From the NCBI RefSeq assembly GCF_029953635.1, contig NZ_CP124543.1, positions 2,459,455 to 2,523,454 on the forward strand: a stretch of 64,000 nucleotides of DNA. The letters run 5' to 3'. Below the pieces are notes generated by a model, which saw only the letters and a list, made by a program, of their open reading frames with translations, searched no databases and was not told the origin of the DNA. A program made the translations under genes and the position numbers. Positions within the stretch are counted from its first letter, which is position 1; each line of letters begins with the position of its first letter. The stretch comes from Halotia branconii CENA392. Its GTDB lineage: Bacteria > Cyanobacteriota > Cyanobacteriia > Cyanobacteriales > Nostocaceae. This document shows, piece by piece, positions 34,910 through 43,732 of the stretch.

Positions 34910-35956
34910 ATGGTATCTACTTTAGATGATACAAAGCGCAATGCGATCGCTGAAAAATTAGCAGACATAAAATTAATTCAGCAGTTAATCATTGAAAATG
35001 AACAACTGTTTTCGAGAGAATCAAGTGATAGCGAAATTTCAGATCGCATTCGGAAGATGCTTGATGATGATCAAAAAAATCTAGGCGTTATAGAAACTGT
35101 AATTGTGCAGTATGGTATTCAACAACAGCCAAGAAACACAATTCAAGAAATGGTGGAAAAAATCCGCCAAATCATGAAAGGCTCTGAATTAAGCTTGTAT
35201 GAAAAAGTATTTCAGCACGAATTGCTGAAACACCAACAAGTGATGAGTGGAATAACTGTACATAAGGCAGCGCAAAAAGTTGGTGCTGATGTCATGGCAG
35301 CAATTACCCCTTTAAATACCGTTAACTTTGAAAACCGCGCCCACCAAGAACAACTCAAAGGCATTCTAGAAGTTCTAGGTGTTCGTGAACTAACTGGACA
35401 AGATGCAGACCAAGGAATTTGGGCAAGAGTTCAAGATGCTATGGCTGCGTTTAGTGGTGCAGTAGGTAGCGCTGTTACCCAAGGTTCCGATAAACAAGAT
35501 ATGAATATCCAAGATGTCATCCGTCTGGATCACAACAAGGTGAATATTTTGTTTACTGAACTATTACAAAGTAACGATTCCCAAAAAATTCAAGAATACT
35601 TCGGTCAAATCTATAAGGATTTAACTGCTCATGCTGAAGCAGAAGAAGAAGTAGTTTATCCAAGAGTACGTTCTTTCTATGGTGAAAATGACACCCAAGA
35701 ACTGTTTAATGAACAAGCTCAAATGAAGCAGGAGTTAGAGCAAATTAAGGCTCTTAACCCCTCTACATCTCAATTCAAAGATAAAGTCAAACAGTTGATG
35801 GACGCTGTTGGTGATCATATTCGTCAAGAAGAAAGCACAATGTTTGCTGCAATTCGCAACAATTTAAGCTCTGATCAAACCGAACAAATGGCTACTCAAT
35901 TTAAGGCTGCTAAGAGCAAAATTCAAGAAAGATTAGGCAAGGAAGCAGTCAAGTAG
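34910..35956 (+). CDS. hemerythrin HHE-domain protein
   Basis: 348 residues. The N-terminal ~190 residues are helical and may form a four-helix-bundle domain like DUF892-type proteins (IRKMLDDDQKNLGVIETVI). The C-terminal half is a hemerythrin-like domain: DVIRLDHNKVNILFTELL, LTAHAEAEEEVVYPRV and DHIRQEESTMFAAI provide the His/Glu di-iron ligands. Such proteins bind O2 or NO or store iron; role here unknown. AGGAG lies ten bases before the ATG at 34910. Monocistronic, followed by a dispersed repeat. Confidence 0.88.
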   Translation: MVSTLDDTKRNAIAEKLADIKLIQQLIIENEQLFSRESSDSEISDRIRKMLDDDQKNLGVIETVIVQYGIQQQPRNTIQEMVEKIRQIMKGSELSLYEKVFQHELLKHQQVMSGITVHKAAQKVGADVMAAITPLNTVNFENRAHQEQLKGILEVLGVRELTGQDADQGIWARVQDAMAAFSGAVGSAVTQGSDKQDMNIQDVIRLDHNKVNILFTELLQSNDSQKIQEYFGQIYKDLTAHAEAEEEVVYPRVRSFYGENDTQELFNEQAQMKQELEQIKALNPSTSQFKDKVKQLMDAVGDHIRQEESTMFAAIRNNLSSDQTEQMATQFKAAKSKIQERLGKEAVK

Positions 35957-35972
35957 AGAAACAACGCTGTTA

Positions 35973-36090
35973 TTAAGCTCATCCCACCCCTGGAAGGGGC
36001 GGGATTTTGTGTAAGTGGTCAGTGGTCAGTTGTTTTTGCTACTCACCACACTTCGGCTAGCGGTAGTTAATGACGACTTATGACCACTTT
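35973..36090. repeat. dispersed repeat, copy A (AAGCTCATCCCACCCC), uninterrupted
   Basis: AAGCTCATCCCACCCCTGG with a downstream GGAAGGGGCGGGATTTT arm forms a hairpin, then gtggtcagtggtcagttg and a TGACCAC-type end. The same element occurs at 40346-40559 with an insertion, and inverted at 54932-55025. Confidence 0.75.
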
Positions 36091-36167
36091 TTTGCGTTAT
36101 TCCACACAAAGCCAAATAAGATAGCATATACTGAGCATCGACGCTTGAACGCTAACGGCTAATTGCT

Positions 36168-37898
36168 GTGCAACCAGTTGACTTTACCACTCTCGCAGCC
36201 GCTTGTAGCGAACTACGCGCTCACTGGCTACCATCGCGCTTAGAACAAGTTTATCAGCGCGATCGCTACACTATTGTTGTGGCATTACGTACTCTCAAAC
36301 AAAGGGGTTGGTTAGAGATTTCCTGGCATCCCCAAGCTGCACGTATTTGTATTGGCGAACCACCACCGCGATCGCCTGATACTTTCACCTTCAGCCAACA
36401 ACTAGTACACCAATTGAATGGTTTGGCATTAGTATCAATTGAGGCGATCGCTCCTTGGGAACGGGTGATTGATTTACAATTTGCCCGTCGTCCCAAAGAA
36501 AACGCTTTACATCATATATATGTAGAAGTTATGGGCAAATACAGTAATGTCATCCTCACCGATGCCAGCAATCTCATTATTACTGCTGCCCATCAAGTAA
36601 GTCAGCAACAATCTAGTGTCCGTCCCATTCAAACCGGACAGCCTTATGAACCACCGCCAAAACTCACCGGGACTGTTCCCAGTTTGAGCGAATCACCAGA
36701 ACGCTGGCAAGAACGAGTTAGCTTAGTACCGGGAGCAGTTAAGCGTCAACTGTTAAAAAGTTATAGCGGTTTGAGTTCTGCATTAGTAGAGTTAATGCTC
36801 GTAGCAGCTGATTTAGCACCGGAAACTACTACTAATAAACTTAATCCCAACGACTGGCAAAGGCTATTTGCAAGATGGCAAGAATGGCTACAAGCTTTGG
36901 AATTAAATAAATTTCAACCTGCTTGGACTGTAAATGGATATACCGTCATGGGTTGGGGTGCAGTAGCTCCAGCTAAAGACATCCAATCACTATTGGCTAA
37001 ATATTACAATGACCAAATCAATCAACAGTTATTCTCTCAACTGCGCCATCAACTAAGTCAGAAATTAAATAATATTCTGGCAAAATTACGCAACAAAGCT
37101 CAAACCTTTGCAGACCGCTTGCAGCAATCAGATGAAGCAGATGAATATCGGCAAAAAGCTGATTTGTTAATGGCAAATTTACAAAACTGGCAACCAGGGA
37201 TGAAAGAAATCACCCTCCTTGATTTTGAAACTAGTCAGCCGATCGCGATCGCCCTCCAGCCAGATAAAAATGCTGTACAAAATGCCCAACGTCTTTACAA
37301 ACAGCACCAAAAACTCAAACGCGCTCGTACTGCCGTTGAACCGTTATTCTTAGAAGTGCAAGCAGAACTTGCATATTTAGAACAAGTTGAAGCTGCGATC
37401 GCTCAGATAGACCAATACCGAACAATAGAAGATTTACAGGCTCTTGAAGAAATCCGCGATGAACTAATTGGACAAAAGTATTTAGAAGATCCCGAATACC
37501 GCAATCGTAGTACCAACGAAACTACCAGCACTAATTTTTACCGCTACCGCACACCTAACGGCTTTGAAGTCTTAATCGGTCGCAACAATCGCCAAAATGA
37601 CCAATTGACTTTTCGTGTCGCTGGAGATTATGACCTGTGGTTTCACACTCAAGAAATTCCCGGAAGCCATTTGTTACTGCGTTTAGAACCTGGTAGCGTC
37701 CCAGAAGCAACTGACTTGCAATTTGTGGCAAATCTTGCTGCATATTACAGTCGCGCTCGTCAGAGTGAGCAAGTACCAGTGATTTATACTCAGCCAAAGC
37801 ACGTTTACAAACCCAAAGGAGCGAAACCAGGGATTGCTATTTACAAACAGGAGCGCATTTTGTGGGGAAAACCGCAGTTGGTAGTCAATAGCCAATAG
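36168..37898 (+). CDS. NFACT family protein (Rqc2/FbpA-like)
   Basis: 576 residues from GTG 36168. Residues 1-~200 are the NFACT-N module (MQPVDFTTLAAACSELRAHW, LEQVYQRDRYTIVVALRT); a long coiled coil occupies ~290-440; the C-terminal NFACT-R module contains NGFEVLIGRNNRQNDQLTF and LWFHTQEIPGSHLLLRL. Bacterial Rqc2 homologues (RqcH) bind obstructed large ribosomal subunits and add alanine tails to stalled chains; RqcH-specific residues were not checked. Some family members were first annotated as fibronectin-binding. Followed by the small RNA candidate. Confidence 0.9.
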   Translation: MQPVDFTTLAAACSELRAHWLPSRLEQVYQRDRYTIVVALRTLKQRGWLEISWHPQAARICIGEPPPRSPDTFTFSQQLVHQLNGLALVSIEAIAPWERVIDLQFARRPKENALHHIYVEVMGKYSNVILTDASNLIITAAHQVSQQQSSVRPIQTGQPYEPPPKLTGTVPSLSESPERWQERVSLVPGAVKRQLLKSYSGLSSALVELMLVAADLAPETTTNKLNPNDWQRLFARWQEWLQALELNKFQPAWTVNGYTVMGWGAVAPAKDIQSLLAKYYNDQINQQLFSQLRHQLSQKLNNILAKLRNKAQTFADRLQQSDEADEYRQKADLLMANLQNWQPGMKEITLLDFETSQPIAIALQPDKNAVQNAQRLYKQHQKLKRARTAVEPLFLEVQAELAYLEQVEAAIAQIDQYRTIEDLQALEEIRDELIGQKYLEDPEYRNRSTNETTSTNFYRYRTPNGFEVLIGRNNRQNDQLTFRVAGDYDLWFHTQEIPGSHLLLRLEPGSVPEATDLQFVANLAAYYSRARQSEQVPVIYTQPKHVYKPKGAKPGIAIYKQERILWGKPQLVVNSQ

Positions 37899-37993
37899 TG
37901 ATCTTTTTGTCCTACTCTATCCCTTGGATTTTCAGAAATATTCTGCTAGATAGAGGTTAATTTTCTTCGGGAACGTCTTTTTTTGGTAGATCT

Positions 37994-38023
37994 TTACGAA
38001 AAAACTGTACTGGATGTTACAAT
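37994..38023 (+). promoter_or_regulatory. candidate sigma70-type promoter for the small RNA
   Basis: TACAAT at 38018-38023 is a near-consensus -10 box. TTTACG/TTACGA about 18-19 bp upstream (37993-37999) is a weak -35. Transcription would start near 38030. Confidence 0.45.
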
Positions 38024-38029
38024 ATTGTT

Positions 38030-38141
38030 AAGAAAAGTTGCTCGTTGCATTTTGGGAACGCGCAACTTGGTTTTAACTCTATTGAGAAGACAACGCAAAA
38101 TAACATTTTTTAGACTAGCTGTGGGAGGCTAGTCTTTTTTT
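38030..38141 (+). ncRNA. candidate structured small RNA with intrinsic terminator
   Basis: No open frame fits this stretch, yet it has an RNA gene layout: a -10 box at 38018, a hairpin AAGTTGC (38035-38041) with GCAACTT (38062-38068) extended by CGTT/AACG across one mismatch, a single-stranded AU-rich linker, and a strong terminator (38113-38141). About 110 nt. It does not show the Yfr1 ACUCCUCACAC core, and I do not recognise the family. A terminator-only leftover of the NFACT transcript is the alternative. Confidence 0.45.
38113..38141 (+). terminator. intrinsic terminator
   Basis: GACTAGC pairs perfectly with GCTAGTC over an 8-nt loop and is followed by seven or eight T. It is on the + strand and also faces the end of the minus-strand Uma2 gene at 38208. 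Confidence 0.85.
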
Positions 38142-38207
38142 AACTTTATAAGCGTGGCTTTGCTGAAGCAAGTGGCGATAAATAGGCGAAAAACAAATTA
38201 GGCACTG

Positions 38208-38972
38208 CTAAATTGTATCAGGGTCGATATTTAACTCCCGCAATTTTGCTGCCAAACGTTCTGCTTTGTCAGCTTCCTGTTGTGCTTTTTGTTCTATCTG
38301 TTCTAGTCTTTCTTCTGTCTGTTGTGCCTTTTGTTCGACCTGTTCTAGTCTTTGTTCTGTCTGTTGTGCTGTTTCTTCAGGTGTTGGTATTAGTTGCCCA
38401 TCTGATGTGAAAAACCGCAATAAACCCTGATAAACTCCCAAATATAACCCTAACTGCTGACTCCACAATTGTCCTTGCTCATTTGATTGCAGAGGTTGAT
38501 ATTTTCCATCTACTAAATGAAATCCCACAAATTCTAATGTATATGGATCAAACCAAAAATAATCAAAAGTGCGGAAAGTATCTTGATAAATTTCTTTTTT
38601 TAAACCTTTGTCTGTTTTTGCCGTTGAATCTGACAAAATTTCTAAAATTACATTTGGATATTTGCCATCTTCTTCCCAGACTACCCAACTTTTACGGGTT
38701 TTACGTTGGGTTCCTAGCACTACAAAAAAGTCTGGCCCTCGGAAATATTCTGATTTGCGTTGGTGCGGACTGTAGTAGATAGTCAAGTTTCCTGCTGCAT
38801 AGAAATCATTTCTGTCTCGCCACAGCCATTCTAGACACGTCAAAAGTAGAATTATTTGTCGTAGATGTAGTTCGGTTTCCAAAGGAGGTTCATCACTATA
38901 TAAATCACCAGGGGGAAATATAATACCTGGCAAGATGCCTTCTTGAGAATCTAATTCTTGAGCTATAGCCAT
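38208..38972 (-). CDS. Uma2 family (DUF820) protein with C-terminal coiled coil
   Basis: 254 residues. Core DUF820/Uma2 features: PDFFVVLGTQRKTRKSWVVWEEDGKYPNVILEILSDSTAKTDKGLKKEIYQDTFRTFDYFWFDP. The Asp in GPDFFVV and Glu in ILEILSD are the expected PD-(D/E)XK positions. A Gln/Glu-rich coiled coil (residues ~195-245, repeats of AQQTEQRLEQVEQK) follows, common in cyanobacterial Uma2 proteins. Role unknown. Start ATG at 38972. It is the second Uma2 gene of the window and not closely similar to the first. Confidence 0.85.
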   Translation of the reverse strand: MAIAQELDSQEGILPGIIFPPGDLYSDEPPLETELHLRQIILLLTCLEWLWRDRNDFYAAGNLTIYYSPHQRKSEYFRGPDFFVVLGTQRKTRKSWVVWEEDGKYPNVILEILSDSTAKTDKGLKKEIYQDTFRTFDYFWFDPYTLEFVGFHLVDGKYQPLQSNEQGQLWSQQLGLYLGVYQGLLRFFTSDGQLIPTPEETAQQTEQRLEQVEQKAQQTEERLEQIEQKAQQEADKAERLAAKLRELNIDPDTI

Positions 38973-39467
38973 GAAATAAATACGGCATCAACTAACTGTG
39001 GGTTTATTTTAGCAGCGTTATAGTTAGCGATCGCCTCTTGCACTTTACCAACTTTAACAGTAAACAGTGATAACTGATAACTGATTTAAACTTGCCCAAA
39101 GTATTGAAGAAGCACTTTTTATCTAGTAATTTTTAAGTAATTACCGCTAGCTTTTTTTTGATCTCCGTTAAATCAACTATATATTTTCTTTTTCCCATCT
39201 CTAATGGGCTTGCTGAATAGTAGACTTTACTTAAAAACTGTAACTTTGGATCTATAATTAATACATATTAAAATTATTTATAAGTATATATATTGACTTT
39301 TTTACGGATTTAGCATTCTTATAACCATAATCATGACTTGGCTTTTTCTCGCCTTTAGACTCAAATACTCAAATACCTATTTTATGTAAAAATTGTTTCC
39401 AAGCACTACACAAATCGCAACCTGACATGCCAATCTATGGATAGCAAAAGTTTTAGGAAACAAATCA
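38973..39467. other. intergenic region, no gene recognised
   Basis: AT-rich divergent interval with a short AACTGAT-type tandem repeat near 39066-39085. It should carry the promoters of the Uma2 and PEP-CTERM genes; no clear box or hairpin is visible. Confidence 0.4.
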
Positions 39468-40163
39468 ATGTCTATTTCACAAAAACTGTCATTAGCTTTA
39501 GTCGGAACAGCGGTTGTTTTCATGGGTGCTAACCCAGCTGGTGCTGTCAGCTTAACCAAAGGAGGTAGCGCACCTGTTGAAGGACAAGGTTCAAAGTCTA
39601 CTATTGTAGGATCTCAGGTTATTGACTTCAATTCGGGTACAGCAGTTGATCCAAACGGGTTTGCGACTTACTCTGCAACTAATGGCATTGTGCAAGGTAG
39701 CCAATCAGGCGCTTATGCTACCCCATTTGGCGATACTAGTAAATATCTAACTATTTCACCATTAGATTCTAGCGTTGCAGGAGGTACTGGTTCTGTGACT
39801 ATCAACTTTGCTCAGGCTATTGATTACTTTGGTTTGTATTGGGGGTCAGTAGACGCATATAACTTTGTGGATGTCTACAGTGGCGGTACTTTGTTGAAAA
39901 CATTTAGCGGTGCAGATGTTCCAGGTGCTGAAGCTAGTGGTAGCTGGACTAGTAATGCAGACAATGTTTTCGTTAATTTATTAGCTGATAAGGGAGAAAC
40001 CTTTGACAAGGTAGTTTTGAGATCTAACGGTCGTGCATTTGAAAGCGATAACCACACCTACAGACTAGCTAGTGTTCCTGAACCTGGTTCCATGTTGGGT
40101 CTATTAGCCTTTGGTGCTTTGAGTGCCGGATCATTGGTCAAGCGCAAGTCAAAGATGGCTTAA
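39468..40163 (+). CDS. PEP-CTERM exosortase-dependent surface protein
   Basis: 231 residues. N-terminal signal peptide (KLSLALVGTAVVFMGANPAGA). The middle is beta-rich (GTGSVTINFAQAIDYFGLYWGSVDAYNFVDVY) as in the cyanobacterial Npun_F0296-type exported proteins. The C terminus VPEPGSMLGLLAFGALSAGS followed by KRKSK is a canonical PEP-CTERM sorting tail: PEP motif, membrane segment, basic cluster. The protein should be exported, sorted by exosortase and displayed or released at the cell surface. No obvious enzyme motif. Monocistronic. Confidence 0.9.
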   Translation: MSISQKLSLALVGTAVVFMGANPAGAVSLTKGGSAPVEGQGSKSTIVGSQVIDFNSGTAVDPNGFATYSATNGIVQGSQSGAYATPFGDTSKYLTISPLDSSVAGGTGSVTINFAQAIDYFGLYWGSVDAYNFVDVYSGGTLLKTFSGADVPGAEASGSWTSNADNVFVNLLADKGETFDKVVLRSNGRAFESDNHTYRLASVPEPGSMLGLLAFGALSAGSLVKRKSKMA

Positions 40164-40345
40164 GCTCATACACCTTGACAGACGAAAGATAGATATTTTT
40201 TGGATGTAGTGCATAACCTAAAATAGGTTATGTTTTGGAATGAGAGCAGCCTCTATTAATCTCGCTCTCCATGTATCCTTTCAAAACGACAATTTAGTAT
40301 GAGATTTTGTACCCGGCAAAGATGCTGGGTTTTAATTTTGAGATT

Positions 40346-40559
40346 TTAAGCTCATCCCACCCCTAGTGGTCTGTCAACCCAAAAATGACAGGTGGAGGCA
40401 GGCAGGGGAAGCAGGGTAAGCAGGGGGAGAAAAGAACTGGACTTTTTCACATTAACCCAGCAAAATTATCTTGACAGAGTACTAGAAGGGGCGGGATTTC
40501 GTGTTAGTGGTCAGTGGTCAGTTGTTTTTGCTACTCACAACTGACTACTAACACCTGAC
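40346..40559. repeat. dispersed repeat, copy B, interrupted by a MITE
   Basis: Same element as copy A (35973-36090): AAGCTCATCCCACCCCTA, then a 117-bp insertion, then GAAGGGGCGGGATTTCGTG and the gtggtcagtggtcagttg segment. The uninterrupted copy supplies the empty-site comparison. Confidence 0.75.
40366..40482. mobile_element. 117-bp MITE inserted in a dispersed repeat, TA target duplication
   Basis: Ends are GTGGTCTGTCAA (40366-40377) and TTGACAGAGTAC (40471-40482), inverted repeats matching at 10 of 12 positions. TA precedes (40364-40365) and follows (40483-40484) the element. Removing the element and one TA restores CCCCTAGAAGGGG, equivalent to CCCCTGGAAGGGG in copy A. No coding capacity. 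TA duplication suggests mobilisation by an IS630/Tc1-type transposase. Confidence 0.75.
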
Positions 40560-40621
40560 GGCGGCGGTACGACTATTTCTCCTACTCCTCGAAGAAGTGG
40601 GTTTCCCGTCGCCTTTTGATG

Positions 40622-40651
40622 AAAGACGCGAAGAACAACTTCGCGTCTTTT
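40622..40651. terminator. strong bidirectional hairpin terminator
   Basis: AAAGACGCGAAG and CTTCGCGTCTTT form a perfect 12-bp stem with a 5-nt loop AACAA and T-runs on both strands. It lies between the convergent PEP-CTERM gene and the porin gene. Confidence 0.85.
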
Positions 40652-40664
40652 CTGTTGAAAATAG

Positions 40665-40803
40665 AACTTACGCACTTGCTACGAAAACTAAGCCTTTGCG
40701 ATTACTACTCTTGTCCTTACGCAGACCCTACGCGAACGAGAAGCCGCTAACGCGTCTACGCTTTGCTCGTAATGACGTAAATCGTAATCCTTGCGTAAGT
40801 CCT
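40665..40803. repeat. MITE-like element, copy 2 (AACTTACGCA ends)
   Basis: Starts AACTTACGCA and ends TGCGTAAGTCCT; the termini are inverted repeats like those at 8377-8541. The interior (ccctacgcgaacgagaagcc) carries common cyanobacterial repeat words. It ends 6 bp before the porin stop codon. Confidence 0.6.
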
Positions 40804-40809
40804 GGAAAA

Positions 40810-42423
40810 TTAGAAACTGAATGTAGTTCTCAAAGCACCAATAAAAATATCATCGTTGTCATCATTATGATCTGGGGATGTCAACCAGATGACTCCAGGG
40901 GTGATACTGATGTTGTCACTGATTTGGTATTGGTAAAAAGCTTCTAGGTGATAGGAAGTATCCCTATCTCTTTCTAAACCTGCAACACTAGAACTTGTTA
41001 CCCTAGGTTCCACACCAGCAATAATCCCAGCCAAGTTACCTTTTTTACCAAGGTCAGGAAAGCCGAGGGTAACGGCATAGTTCCAAATGTCAATATCTCC
41101 ACGATTACCAGATAGGATACGGCTATTAGTATATCCAGCCCAACCACCCAAGACTATTTGATCGCTGATGCCGATAGATGCTTGAACACCATAAGAATTA
41201 CTAGAAAATGCGGTATCTAGTTCACCATTCTGATTTAACAAGGGTGTGAAGGTGGCAGCGTTACTACCTGTAGGTAATGGCTGTTTGTAGGAATTGATGT
41301 AAGTTAAACCAATAGATATGCGATCGCTTGGTTTAATTGTTAATTGTGCTAATGCACCGTAAGCACCATCAAATAAACCATTTTTGGGAGATGGATCGTT
41401 AGCTCCACCACTCAAATATCCTAAACTGAGTGCTAATTTATCACTAAACTCATGGGTTACTCCTAACCCTGCACCATCCATCTGGTAATAAATTGGATTA
41501 CGTGTGCCAAAGGTTGATAAAGCCCCAAAAGCACCATCTCCATCAAAGATATTTATAGTATCGGTAAGATCATCTGCTGCACCAGCATTAGCGATCGCAA
41601 TTACCTGTGTCTTTTCTCCCAAAGGAAAAGCGTAAAATAAAGCATCGATAGCGGCATCAGTAGTACCGTCTTCACCAGCAAAGAATAAGTTACCTTCTGG
41701 TGTACCAATGTCAGGACTGATAATATTATTAGCCTGGATTCTAGTAAATAGGGTATCTTGACCTGTAAAACTAGTTACAAGTTCAATCCTTGCCCTTACC
41801 CCAAGAGTCGTATTTGTATCTGTGATTTCTCCACCATTAACGTTGTCACTTCCAAAAACATCAGTAATGGCTGCGACAACTTGTCCTTGTAGTTTAGTTG
41901 TAGTAGAAAACTGATTAGCTTCCAGTTCAGATGTACGTGCTTCTAGGGCATCTACACGACCTCTTAATGTTGCTAATTCTGCGGAAAATTCTGATTGCAA
42001 CCTTTGCAGTGTGGCTATATCTTGTTTTGTTACCAGTTCAGCAGTTGCAGTGGCAATAAGTTCATTAACTCGATCAAGACACGCATTCAAACCAGCGGCG
42101 AACTCATATCTTGTCAGCGCGCGATTACCACGATAAGTGCTATTGGGATAACCCGCAATACAGCCGTAACGCTCGACTAATGATTGTAAAGCTTGAAATG
42201 CCCAATCTGTAGGTTGGACATCCGATAATTGAGATACTGAGGTAACTTGCGCTATCACCTGATTTTGATTAAATTTCTCAACTTTATTGACTGGACTTGC
42301 TACAGTTGAAAGCTGATTTTTTTCCGATATTGTAGATATTTCCTCTGCAAACGCAGTACCAGTAAGTATCATCATGCTACAGACTACTGGACTTACCAGC
42401 AGATATTTCCCTAACTTTTGCAT
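40810..42423 (-). CDS. outer-membrane porin with SLH domain (cyanobacterial iron/solute uptake porin type)
   Basis: 537 residues from ATG 42423, preceded by AAGGAAAA. Signal peptide KLGKYLLVSPVVCSMMILTGTAFA. An SLH domain follows (about 60-115: VQPTDWAFQALQSLVERYGCIAGYPNSTYRGNRALTRYEFA split between PTDWAF and LTRYEF), then a short coiled coil (about 125-160) and a C-terminal OprB-type beta-barrel ending in Phe (LRTTFSF). Such porins anchor to peptidoglycan through SLH and let small solutes, including metals, through the outer membrane. Divergent from znuA with a Zur-like box between, suggesting zinc-linked regulation (inference). Confidence 0.88.
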   Translation of the reverse strand: MQKLGKYLLVSPVVCSMMILTGTAFAEEISTISEKNQLSTVASPVNKVEKFNQNQVIAQVTSVSQLSDVQPTDWAFQALQSLVERYGCIAGYPNSTYRGNRALTRYEFAAGLNACLDRVNELIATATAELVTKQDIATLQRLQSEFSAELATLRGRVDALEARTSELEANQFSTTTKLQGQVVAAITDVFGSDNVNGGEITDTNTTLGVRARIELVTSFTGQDTLFTRIQANNIISPDIGTPEGNLFFAGEDGTTDAAIDALFYAFPLGEKTQVIAIANAGAADDLTDTINIFDGDGAFGALSTFGTRNPIYYQMDGAGLGVTHEFSDKLALSLGYLSGGANDPSPKNGLFDGAYGALAQLTIKPSDRISIGLTYINSYKQPLPTGSNAATFTPLLNQNGELDTAFSSNSYGVQASIGISDQIVLGGWAGYTNSRILSGNRGDIDIWNYAVTLGFPDLGKKGNLAGIIAGVEPRVTSSSVAGLERDRDTSYHLEAFYQYQISDNISITPGVIWLTSPDHNDDNDDIFIGALRTTFSF

Positions 42424-42624
42424 TTTTCCTTCACACCACTCTTGATTCAAGGACACAGTTTCTTGAAAAGTATTCTCAAATATTATCAGTAGCTAGCATT
42501 TTTTTAATACAAGAATTAAGAAAGCATCATTTAACAAGTCAATAAAGATAGCAAATAACAGCATCACTGCTCAGATGCTGCTGTGACTGCTTACACAAAA
42601 AACGTGATCTACTTTATATGAGAA

Positions 42625-42639
42625 TGATAATTATTATAA
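42625..42639 (+). promoter_or_regulatory. Zur-box-like palindrome upstream of znuA
   Basis: TGATAATTATTATAA matches the cyanobacterial Zur consensus TGATAATNATTATCA at all but one fixed position. It lies 45 bp upstream of the znuA start and within the divergent region shared with the porin gene. Related AT-rich Fur-family sites cannot be excluded by eye. Confidence 0.6.
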
Positions 42640-42683
42640 TATACGGTGTAGAATAAGTCTCATTCTCAATCAAAGGATAAAAC

Positions 42684-43685
42684 ATGGTGATTTTGGCTGG
42701 TAAAACACATAAAATGGGCATTTTATCCTTAATTACTTTGCTGATATTTTCTACAGTTGTGGGCTGTAAGCAATCAAACACAAATCAAAGAACAAATTAT
42801 GTGCAGTCGCCGCCAGCCCAAGAAGCAGCGTCTACTCCTGTAGAGTCCTCAGAAAAAATCAAAATAGTGACGACATTTTTACCGATTTATTTGTTTACTA
42901 AAGCGGTAGCTGGAGATGCAGCAGATGTGACAATTTTAGTGCCACCAGGAACGGAAGTACATGAGTATCAAGCGACACCAGAAAATGTCAAAGCGATCGC
43001 TACTGCAAATGTGCTAGTAAAAAATGGTTTGGGATTAGAGGAATTTCTGGAAGGCACTGTAAAAAATGCCCAAAATCCTCAGTTGACAGAAATTGATGCC
43101 AGCAAAGGGATTAAACCCTTAAATGAAATTTCACCCATTGAAACAACGACAACAAAGGAAAAAGAACATGAACACACCGAGGGGAATCCTCATGTTTGGT
43201 TAGATCCAGTTATGGCAAAACAGCAGGTAACAAATATCCGGGATGGATTAATAGCCGTTGATCCTAGAAATAAAACTACTTATGAAGCAAATGCTGCGGC
43301 TTATATTCAAAAACTAGAAACTTTAAATAGCGAGTTTCAACAAAGTTTGCAGAAAACTCCCAATTGCACTTTTATTACTTTTCATGATGCCTATCCATAT
43401 CTTGCTCAACGCTATAACATTAAACAAGTTGCGGTGGTAGAAATTCCTGAAGATCAACTTTCACCAGCAGATGTACAAAATGCAGTTAACACAGTGAAAA
43501 AATATCAAGTTAAAGCTTTATTTAGTGAACCAGGGGTAGATAACAAATTATTAAAAAGCCTGTCCAAAGACTTGAATTTAAATTTGCGTACTTTGGATTC
43601 TTTAGAAACTGGCGAAACAAATCCACAGTATTATTTTCAAGCCATGAAAGCTAACTTACAAACTCTGCAAACGGCGTGTAAGTAA
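42684..43685 (+). CDS. znuA: zinc ABC transporter substrate-binding lipoprotein ZnuA
   Basis: 333 residues. Signal with lipobox VVGC (Cys28), so lipid-anchored in the periplasm. Cluster A-I family features: IVTTFLPIYLFTKAVAGD, VPPGTEVHEYQATPENV with a metal-binding His, a short His/Glu-rich loop KEKEHEHTEGNPHVWLDP, FHDAYPYLAQRY, and the acidic LFSEPGVDN near the C terminus. The His-rich loop and the Zur-like box favour zinc over manganese. First gene of znuA-znuC-znuB; 47 bp to the ATPase gene. Confidence 0.9.
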   Translation: MVILAGKTHKMGILSLITLLIFSTVVGCKQSNTNQRTNYVQSPPAQEAASTPVESSEKIKIVTTFLPIYLFTKAVAGDAADVTILVPPGTEVHEYQATPENVKAIATANVLVKNGLGLEEFLEGTVKNAQNPQLTEIDASKGIKPLNEISPIETTTTKEKEHEHTEGNPHVWLDPVMAKQQVTNIRDGLIAVDPRNKTTYEANAAAYIQKLETLNSEFQQSLQKTPNCTFITFHDAYPYLAQRYNIKQVAVVEIPEDQLSPADVQNAVNTVKKYQVKALFSEPGVDNKLLKSLSKDLNLNLRTLDSLETGETNPQYYFQAMKANLQTLQTACK

Positions 43686-43732
43686 GTTTAATTAAAACTA
43701 ATTAACCATTAATGACCAATTAACTATAAACA

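Noticed and set aside
34910-35956. Bacterioferritin or DPS-type iron store
   Set aside because: The HHE hemerythrin pattern in the C-terminal half fits better; no ferritin motifs.
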